The translations under genes were made by a program, and so were the position numbers. A stretch of 40,912 bases of DNA. Source: Candidatus Krumholzibacteriia bacterium (lineage in GTDB: Bacteria > Krumholzibacteriota > Krumholzibacteriia > G020349025). A model generated the notes under the pieces. The model was not told where the DNA came from. It saw only the letters and a list, made by a program, of their open reading frames with translations, and did not search any database. Below, in pieces: positions 34,590 to 40,912 of this stretch (positions are counted from its first letter, which is position 1; each line of letters begins with the position of its first letter). Location of the stretch: positions 1-40,912 of the forward strand of contig DASRJW010000122.1 of assembly GCA_035649275.1 (NCBI GenBank), read 5' to 3'.

Positions 34590-35776
34590 GCCTTCTTCCT
34601 CTCCGGATCGAAGAAGGGGAGAGCCGTCACCGTGGCGCCCACCTTGCGCCTCTGGAACTCGACGGTGACCTCGATGTCGAGACGGGTGCCGGGAGCACTG
34701 GCGGCGCGCCGCACCGTGGCGAGCGCCAGGTTCTTCTTCAGGAGCGGCGACCAGGCGCCGCTCGTCGCGTAACCCACCTGTCGGCCGCGCCCCTCGTAGA
34801 CCGGCACCGGCGTGCGCCAAGCGCCGGCGGGAAGTCGCGGCGGCAGGCCGTACTCGGCGTGCAGCGCCTCGTATTCCTCCCAGTCGTAGACGAGGCCGAC
34901 GAAGGCCCAGGTCGCTCCCGCGACCACTTCGGCTCGCAGCGCTGCCTGGCCGACGAAGGGCTCGCGTTCCAGCTTCACCGTCCAGCCGAGGCCGATCTCT
35001 TGCGGCGTCGACTTGCGTGCTTCGAGGAGACACATGTGGGCGCTGAAGTAGTCGACGCCGTTCATGACGAAGCCCGCTTCGATGCGGCAAACGTCGAGCG
35101 CATCGAGACCGACCGGGAGCAGGTGGAGATCCCGGCCAGCCGCCAAGACGGCATCCCACACCGGAAGTGCGTGCTCGGCAGGCACCCAGAGCTCGTAGCC
35201 CAGGTCGCCGGTGTAGCCGGTGCGCGAGATCCAGCCCTGGACGTTGCCGAGGCGCGCGGGGGCGATGCCGAAGTAGCGCATCTTGGCGAGATCGACGTCG
35301 CTCATCTGCGAGAGAATGTCGCGGGCGAGGGGGCCCTGCAGCGCCAGCGTGCCGAGCTGGCGCGAGCTGTCTTCGATCGCCACCTCGAAGCCTCGCGCGT
35401 GGCGGAGCAACCAGGCGAGGGCGGGTTCCGCCGCGGTGACGCGGAAGCGATCCTCGTCGAGACGCGCCACGGTGCCATCGTCCACTACCTTGCCGCCGTC
35501 GTCGCACCAACAGAGGTAGGTCATGCGCCCGACGGCGAGCTTGCTGATGTCGCGCACGGTGACCCAGGAGAGGAACGCCGCCGCGTCACGGCCCTGCACC
35601 TCGTACTTGTAGAGAGGCGTCACGTCCAGCAAGCCGGCGCCGTGACGGATCGCCTGATACTCCGGGTCGAGCACGGTGTCATAGGAGCGCACGGCGTAGT
35701 AGCCGGCCCACTCCTTCCAGAGAAGGCTCGTGCACTGCGCCGAGGTCCGCGGGTGGAACGGGCTCGGGATGGGCAT
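34586..35776 (-). CDS. GcvT-like aminomethyltransferase (folate-binding)
   Basis: A 396-residue protein of the GcvT/DMGDH-SARDH folate-binding family, which moves one-carbon units from an amine to tetrahydrofolate. Family features are DVTPLYKYEVQGRDAAAFL near the N-terminus, DDGGKVVDDGTVARL, ISRTGYTGDLGYELWVP, and GLDALDVCRIEAGF. The C-terminal GCV_T-C part includes GRQVGYATSGAWSP and LALATVRR. No gcvH or gcvP is present, so it is probably not the glycine cleavage T protein; pairing with flavoproteins recalls dimethylglycine and sarcosine dehydrogenases. GGAG precedes the ATG. First gene of a three-gene overlapping operon. Confidence 0.88.
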   Translation of the reverse strand: MPIPSPFHPRTSAQCTSLLWKEWAGYYAVRSYDTVLDPEYQAIRHGAGLLDVTPLYKYEVQGRDAAAFLSWVTVRDISKLAVGRMTYLCWCDDGGKVVDDGTVARLDEDRFRVTAAEPALAWLLRHARGFEVAIEDSSRQLGTLALQGPLARDILSQMSDVDLAKMRYFGIAPARLGNVQGWISRTGYTGDLGYELWVPAEHALPVWDAVLAAGRDLHLLPVGLDALDVCRIEAGFVMNGVDYFSAHMCLLEARKSTPQEIGLGWTVKLEREPFVGQAALRAEVVAGATWAFVGLVYDWEEYEALHAEYGLPPRLPAGAWRTPVPVYEGRGRQVGYATSGAWSPLLKKNLALATVRRAASAPGTRLDIEVTVEFQRRKVGATVTALPFFDPERKKA

Positions 35777-36110
35777 GGAGTGCTCCGCCCAGAGGGTGTG
35801 CGTGCGCGGCCCGAGATGGCGCCGCGCCCACGACCCAGAGCGGCCGCGGTGCGGGCCCCGCGCTCTTCTAGCACAATCACTGCACCAGCAGAAGGAGGGC
35901 CTGGGTCGGATCGCCCCGTGGCTGGTGCGTGACGGAGTTCATTCCTTGTCTGATGTTGCGATCGGAGTAGGGCGCAGTAAGCCCATCGGGCCTATCGAGT
36001 CGGCGCTGGGGTGGAATGCATCGCCGATAGGTAAAAGGGTCGAGCGAGCGAAACATGTCGAGGCCCCGGTCAGGCGGGGCGCGATGCACCTCTGCCTGCC
36101 GGGGCCCTGT
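35777..36110. promoter_or_regulatory. Leader/control region of the gcvT-like operon
   Basis: 334 bp between the operon start and the tRNA gene. On the minus strand a TGC-TAGAAG extended -10 (TAGAAG at 35865-35870) has a TTCTGC box 17 bp upstream (35888-35893). Upstream of it lie two inverted repeats: GCACCAGC (35882-35889) with GCTGGTGC (35931-35938), and CCTATCG (35991-35997) with CGATAGG (36025-36031). The first overlaps the -35 region and could be an operator. No coding sequence is evident. Confidence 0.45.
36062..36106 (-). terminator. Hairpin just downstream of the initiator tRNA
   Basis: GGCCCCGGTCAGGC (36062-36075) pairs with GCCTGCCGGGGCC (36094-36106) apart from one bulged base, starting 4 nt after the tRNA CCA end. 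There is no strong T tract, so this is a terminator candidate or processing signal. Confidence 0.5.
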
Positions 36111-36186
<76 letters not shown>

Positions 36187-36200
36187 TCAAGATCGCGCTC

Positions 36201-36229
36201 ACCATAAAGGCCGTGCCGATGGGTGTCAA
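36201..36229 (-). promoter_or_regulatory. Strong promoter of the initiator tRNA gene
   Basis: On the minus strand a perfect TTGACA (36224-36229), 17-bp spacer, TATGGT (36201-36206), ending 14 bp before the tRNA 5' end. Confidence 0.75.
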
Positions 36230-36694
36230 GGCCATGGCAGGTGAACCCCTTGAAAGAAAAAGTGCTTGGCCTGACGGGCAGGATCCGAGGCGCGAGGTCA
36301 GGGGACTTCCTCGAGGTCTTGCCGGCTCGCCATGCGGGCTTTTCCCGCTGCCTGGCGACGCAAGGAAGGTACGTGGCGAGGACACGGAGATGAGCAGCAG
36401 CCGCTACGTTCCATGCAACCGTGTCAGGAGCGGCGAGCAGTTGTCGCTGCACGGTTTGCGCAGTGGAAACGGCTGCATACGTATGTTGCCTGTTCCTCGG
36501 GTCAATTCCTGGCTTGATCCGATCGCGCCGCAGCCGTAGATTGCCCGAAGCTCGCGGCGACCCGAGCGCCGGCCGCGACCAGGCCCACGAGGTGCGAGAT
36601 TCTGCTCCACGGAGGGTGGCGGAATCGGGCGCCTTGGGGGAGATTCAGAATGGCGAGGTGAGCCAGCCACTCGCCTCATCGGGGGGAGTCAACG
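36230..36694. other. Intergenic region between the tRNA promoter and a small gene
   Basis: 465 bp with no convincing gene. It contains the promoter at 36514-36542, listed separately. Locally less GC-rich than coding neighbours. Confidence 0.5.
36514..36542 (+). promoter_or_regulatory. Predicted promoter for the small gene at 36695
   Basis: TTGATC (36514-36519), 17-bp spacer, TAGATT (36537-36542). The implied leader is about 145 nt. Confidence 0.5.
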
Positions 36695-36913
36695 GTGCGC
36701 TTCGATTCGAACAACTCACCCGCGGGCAACTCCACCACACGTCCGCGTCCGCTGGACATCTACCTCGGTTTCGAAATCGTCCGCGACCGCGAAGATCGTT
36801 TCATCGCCATCCCACAAGGCTGGGCAGGTGCGCATGCTCCCGAGCTCGAGGCCCGGGACCTGCCCACGCTCCGCAAGCTGATCTGGGATTGGTGGTTCAA
36901 CCTGCCGGACTGA
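36695..36913 (+). CDS. Small protein of unknown function (72 aa)
   Basis: A 72-residue protein, not assigned to a named family. The core reads LDIYLGFEIVRDREDRFIAI then ELEARDLPTLRKLIWDWWFN, suggesting a beta hairpin followed by an aromatic-rich helix. The GTG start has GGGGAG 8 bases upstream, and a good promoter lies about 150 bp before. It ends 23 bp before the convergent divIC gene. The HicB-like flavour of the N-terminal beta hairpin is only an impression; no toxin partner is seen. Confidence 0.6.
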   Translation: MRFDSNNSPAGNSTTRPRPLDIYLGFEIVRDREDRFIAIPQGWAGAHAPELEARDLPTLRKLIWDWWFNLPD

Positions 36914-36936
36914 GCGGCAGATTCGGCGAGACGTCG

Positions 36937-37446
36937 TCAGCGCCGAGTGCCGCGCTGCACGACCTTGCTCCCCCCGGCGCCTTGCCTCGCTGGACGCGGC
37001 GGTGCCTTCTCGACCTCCGCTTGCAGGGCCGCCTGGGCTTTCTCCACCCGCTGCGCTTCCTTCTCGCTGACCGCGACGATGCGGACGAGCTTCTCGCCGG
37101 GATAGATCATCCCGTATTCCTCGCGTGCGATCCGCTCGATGGTGGCGCGGTCTTTCTTGCGGCGCCCCGCCTCTTCTTGCAGCCACTTCTGCCGCGCCGC
37201 GAGCGCGGTCACTTGCCTCTCCAGACGGTGGATACGGAAGCGGCGCCAGAGGATGGAAGCCAGGCCGCCATCGGCGAAGAGGAAACCGAAGCCGAGGAGG
37301 GCGACGATGGCGCCGGTGACCCAGCGCCGGCGCCGGCGGCGATGGGCGGTGCGCGCCGCGTGCCGGCGCAGGAAGCGCGGCGGCGTCCAGGCCAGCGGAT
37401 CGACGGGTTCGCGCTCGATCGCGTCCAGATCCATCGGTTCGGACAT
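36937..37446 (-). CDS. Septum formation initiator FtsB/DivIC family protein
   Basis: A 169-residue bitopic cell-division protein. A basic N-terminal part of about 45 residues precedes one membrane segment (VTGAIVALLGFGFLFADGG), then a coiled coil (RIHRLERQVTALAARQKWLQ), then the conserved RIAREEYGMIYPGEKLVRI. FtsB/DivIC bridges FtsL and FtsQ/DivIB in the divisome. The Ala/Lys/Pro C-terminal tail is longer than usual. ATG 37446 has GAGGTGA upstream. It lies downstream of enolase, as ftsB does in many bacteria, but has its own strong promoter. Confidence 0.9.
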   Translation of the reverse strand: MSEPMDLDAIEREPVDPLAWTPPRFLRRHAARTAHRRRRRRWVTGAIVALLGFGFLFADGGLASILWRRFRIHRLERQVTALAARQKWLQEEAGRRKKDRATIERIAREEYGMIYPGEKLVRIVAVSEKEAQRVEKAQAALQAEVEKAPPRPARQGAGGSKVVQRGTRR

Positions 37447-37484
37447 CCGCGTCACCTCACCACAACCCATCCACCCGGGCGCCG

Positions 37485-37513
37485 AACCTAGCTTCGACTC
37501 CAGGTGCTGTCAA
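37485..37513 (-). promoter_or_regulatory. Strong promoter for the divIC/ftsB gene
   Basis: On the minus strand a perfect TTGACA (37508-37513), 17-bp spacer, TAGGTT (37485-37490), 38 bp before the ATG. Confidence 0.7.
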
Positions 37514-37566
37514 TGCGAGGGGATTGCGCCTGGCGCGCCAAGACGGGCGCCATGGTGGACCGCGCC

Positions 37567-38954
<1,388 letters not shown>

Positions 38955-39126
38955 GCGCACCGGGATCACCGGAGCACTTCGATGTGTTGAAAACTTTAGG
39001 ACTGCCTAGAATGCCTATGCTAGGGTGCGGCGGACGGCAGGCAGCCCGCAGAGGCGGACCTGCCGCGAGATTCGTGGCTGTGTTGTGACTCCAAAGACCG
39101 CCGCTGTTGACGCGGAGGAGCGTGCC

Positions 39127-39423
39127 ATGGAAACCGGAGAGCAAGGGATTGGAGCGCAGTCGCCATCGGCGCGGCTGCACGGGACGTGGGATGATGGGCG
39201 CCCGGCTGGCTCGACTGCCCAGGCGGTCAAGACCAAGCTGCAGCATGCGGGGGATGTAGCCAAGAACAAGTTGGTGCAGGCCCGGCATGCGACGGCAGTG
39301 AAAGCGCAGCACGCGCGCGTAGGCGTGGAGCGACAGATCCAGGCGCACCCACTGAAGGCGGTGGGGATCGCGCTCGCTGCCGGAACGATCCTGGGTTTGG
39401 CGCTACGCCGGCGGCGGCGCTGA
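39127..39423 (+). CDS. ElaB/YqjD (DUF883)-like ribosome- or membrane-associated protein
   Basis: A 98-residue protein. The middle is an amphipathic, Ala/Lys/Gln-rich helix (TAQAVKTKLQHAGDVAKNKL) and the C-terminus has the family pattern RQIQAHPLKAVGIALAAGTI followed by a short membrane helix and an Arg-rich end. ElaB/YqjD proteins anchor in the inner membrane at the C-terminus and bind stationary-phase ribosomes in E. coli. GGAGGAG lies 5-6 bases before the ATG. It begins a cluster with YqjE- and YqjK-like genes. Confidence 0.78.
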   Translation: METGEQGIGAQSPSARLHGTWDDGRPAGSTAQAVKTKLQHAGDVAKNKLVQARHATAVKAQHARVGVERQIQAHPLKAVGIALAAGTILGLALRRRRR

Positions 39424-39515
39424 ACAGGAGCGGCACGGTGCGCGCGGCCGCTGGACCCGAAGGTCCGCGACGGCCGGCGCGAACCGCGCGCTGACCCGCT
39501 GGCGTGGGAGCCCCC

Positions 39516-39899
39516 ATGTCCCCGCAGATCGACGAGCAGGCCCAAGACCTGGGCCGGCACGTGGGCGAAATCGTCAAGCTGCATGTCGACCTGGCGCGCG
39601 CCGAATTGCGCGCCGGGTCGGCGCGGTTCGTTTTGGGGCTCGTGGCGCTGGCGACGAGCATCTTCGTCGCCAGCCTCGCCATCGTCGCTTTCGCCCTCGC
39701 CCTCTATCTCTTGTTGCGGTCCCTCCTGTCCCCGATCCTCGCGGCGACGATCGTTGGCGTGTTGCTGGCGCTGGTGAGCGCACTCGGTTTCCTCCAGGGG
39801 TGGAAGTGGGTGCGCGGCATCGGCTCCTTGCTCTTGCCCCGCACTCGGGAAATGGTGGGTGAACTGCTCGCGTGGCGCGACGACAAGACGAGCTCGTAG
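39516..39899 (+). CDS. YqjE/Holin-X (phage holin superfamily III)-like membrane protein
   Basis: A 127-residue inner-membrane protein. An N-terminal amphipathic helix (VGEIVKLHVDLARAELRAGS) is followed by two membrane hairpin segments (FVLGLVALATSIFVASLAIV and a second from about residue 62 to 100). This is the Holin-X/YqjE family that accompanies YqjD in chromosomal clusters; it is not evidence of a prophage. ATG 39516 has GGGAG 5 bases upstream. Confidence 0.8.
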   Translation: MSPQIDEQAQDLGRHVGEIVKLHVDLARAELRAGSARFVLGLVALATSIFVASLAIVAFALALYLLLRSLLSPILAATIVGVLLALVSALGFLQGWKWVRGIGSLLLPRTREMVGELLAWRDDKTSS

Positions 39900-40270
39900 C
39901 GGCGATCCGGCGGGAGCGACAGGCACTGCGCCAGGAGGTCCAGGAATTCCTGGCCCTGGAACCGCTGAAGGCGCAGATCCGTGACAAGCCCGGACCCTGG
40001 CTGGCGGGCGGCCTCCTGGCCGGCGCCCTGGCGGCGAGCTTCCTGGTCGGACCGCTGTGGCAGAAGCGGGGACAGTTGGCCCGGTCGTTCGTGCGCTCCC
40101 GCCTCAAGGACGTCGTGGTCGCCCTCTTCCTGGCGACGGTCCGCCAGATTCCCCGGGCAGCGGCGCGGATGGATGGGGGCACGGCGCGGCCGGAAGCCGA
40201 CTCCCGGTACGGGGTCCCGCCGCGCCGCTTCCGAGTCCGCCCGCGGCCGGTATGGTCGGAACGCTCCTGA
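39872..40270 (+). CDS. YqjK-like small membrane protein
   Basis: A 132-residue protein starting with a charged helix (RRQDELVAAIRRERQALRQE), then one membrane segment (PWLAGGLLAGALAASFLVGP) and a basic C-terminal tail. Gene order after YqjD- and YqjE-like genes suggests the third member of that cluster, although sequence similarity to YqjK itself is not strong by eye. The GTG start overlaps the previous gene by 28 bp. Confidence 0.65.
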   Translation: MARRQDELVAAIRRERQALRQEVQEFLALEPLKAQIRDKPGPWLAGGLLAGALAASFLVGPLWQKRGQLARSFVRSRLKDVVVALFLATVRQIPRAAARMDGGTARPEADSRYGVPPRRFRVRPRPVWSERS

Positions 40271-40605
40271 CGCTTTCTCCCCCTCGATCTCCTCCGGACC
40301 GGCGGGATCTACGTACTTCCGGCTTGCCTTCCCCGCGCCGGTGGGCTAGGTTGAATGGTGCTCGCGTGCTTCACATACCCCGCCCGGGGATCACGGCGGG
40401 GCGCTCGGCGATCACGGAGGAACGCCGGAAGCGCCAGACCGTGAGGTGCGAGTCTTGGCTCGCCCTTCGTTCTTTCGACTCCGTGACAGGTGATCGAGGC
40501 GCCGTGGTGCGCTCGTAGCGTGACCACGCCGCCGCCGAGGGCTCGGCAGGTGCCGGTGTTCGCGAGCCTCGCCGAGCACGGTGCGAACCACGAAGGGGTT
40601 GCTCG
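40271..40605. other. Leader region of the sigma-factor gene
   Basis: 335 bp without a gene. It holds a promoter at 40324-40352, a 7-bp-stem hairpin CCCCGCC (40378-40384) with GGCGGGG (40395-40401), and about 245 nt of predicted untranslated leader. Confidence 0.5.
40324..40352 (+). promoter_or_regulatory. Predicted promoter upstream of the sigma factor
   Basis: TTGCCT (40324-40329), 17-bp spacer, TAGGTT (40347-40352). The form is housekeeping-type rather than ECF-type. Confidence 0.5.
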
Positions 40606-40912
40606 CCGTGAAGAAGGAAGATCTCCTCCTGGTCGAACGCTGCAAGAGCGGGGACCAGATCGCCTACGGACAACTCGTCCGCAAATACCAGAACTCCGTG
40701 TACAACCTGTGCCGCAAGATGGTGCGCAACCCGGATGAAGCGCGCGACCTGGCGCAGGAGGCCTTCGTCAAGACGTTCGCGGCCTTGGAACGCTACAACC
40801 CCGTGTACGCCTTCTCGAGCTGGTTGTTCAAGATCACCTCGAACCTCTGCATCGACCACATCCGCAAGCAACGCATGCGCTTGCTCTCCATCGACGAACC
40901 CCTGGAAGGCGC
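40606..40912 (+). CDS. ECF-type RNA polymerase sigma factor, 3' end cut by the window edge
   Basis: The first 102 codons of a sigma-70 family ECF factor. Region 2 is clear: AYGQLVRKYQNSVYNLCRKM, PDEARDLAQEAFVKTFAALE (2.2 core-binding part) and FSSWLFKITSNLCIDHIRKQ (2.3/2.4, -10 recognition). The GTG at 40606 has AAGGGG 10 bases upstream; the in-frame TTG at 40597 is too near that site. Region 4 and any anti-sigma gene lie beyond the window. A long leader precedes it. Confidence 0.9.

Noticed and set aside
35777-36110. Glycine riboswitch before the gcvT-like operon
   Set aside because: I could not find the conserved tandem aptamer core; only simple inverted repeats are visible.
38987-39012. 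TTGAAA and TAGAAT boxes before the ElaB-like gene
   Set aside because: The spacer is only 14 bp, too short for a normal sigma-70 promoter, so no promoter was called.
39516-39899. Prophage holin
   Set aside because: The Holin-X/YqjE family is chromosomal, sits with ElaB- and YqjK-like genes, and no phage genes are nearby.

Overview
The window is about 41 kb of very GC-rich, densely packed chromosomal DNA from a diderm (Gram-negative type) bacterium. Evidence for an outer membrane is a barrel-ended exported peptidase, a small outer-membrane barrel protein and several lipoproteins. The gene mix combines MurJ, FtsB/DivIC, enolase, an AroQ-DAHP synthase fusion, CmoA, YggX, RecD2 and GcvT/PYROXD2-like enzymes. 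Together with GC bias and frequent GTG/TTG starts, this fits an uncultured lineage near Eisenbacteria, Krumholzibacteria, Latescibacterota or Gemmatimonadota. That placement is inference; no database search was possible. I see no prophage, insertion sequence or CRISPR array.

Layout. 1-6 kb: the 5' part of murJ (minus) diverges from a threonine-dehydrogenase-like enzyme, followed by a large exported peptidase/beta-propeller/outer-membrane-barrel fusion (minus). 6-9.3 kb (plus): YihY/BrkB membrane protein, then a probable operon of 7Fe ferredoxin, TatD, a small exported protein and a VOC protein. 9.2-15.2 kb (minus): S1-domain protein, radical SAM enzyme, RecD2 helicase and a zinc-ribbon methyltransferase, closely spaced. 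15.4-17.6 kb (plus): QueD-like enzyme, BON-like protein and TPR protein. 17.6-22 kb: YggX-PaaI pair (minus), a small basic protein with its own terminator, a GH113-like lipoprotein coupled to an outer-membrane barrel, and another lipoprotein. 22-24.6 kb (minus): AroQ-DAHP synthase, CmoA and an isoprenylcysteine-methyltransferase-like protein, all overlapping by 4 bp. 24.8-28.6 kb (plus): a three-gene biotin-dependent acyl-CoA carboxylase. 28.6-35.8 kb (minus): GcvT-like protein and two PYROXD2-like flavoproteins, each overlapping by 4 bp, then an 880-bp structured intergenic region, then an S9 peptidase. 36-39 kb: initiator tRNA-Met, a small unknown gene, FtsB/DivIC and enolase. 39-40.9 kb (plus): an ElaB/YqjE/YqjK-type membrane cluster and the start of an ECF sigma factor.

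Housekeeping promoters are readable: several genes have a TTGnnn box, exactly 17 bp, then a TAGnnT or TATnnT box. The clearest belong to the initiator tRNA, divIC, enolase, the ferredoxin operon, the S1 operon and the barrel peptidase.

Items most worth a second look: the GcvT plus twin-flavoprotein operon, which could be a folate-linked amine demethylase; the biotin carrier with a second, lysine-less biotinyl-like domain; the intergenic region at 30.7-31.25 kb with 67-bp repeats, perfect palindromes and DnaA-box-like sites; and the terminator-like hairpin set directly before the GH113-like gene.
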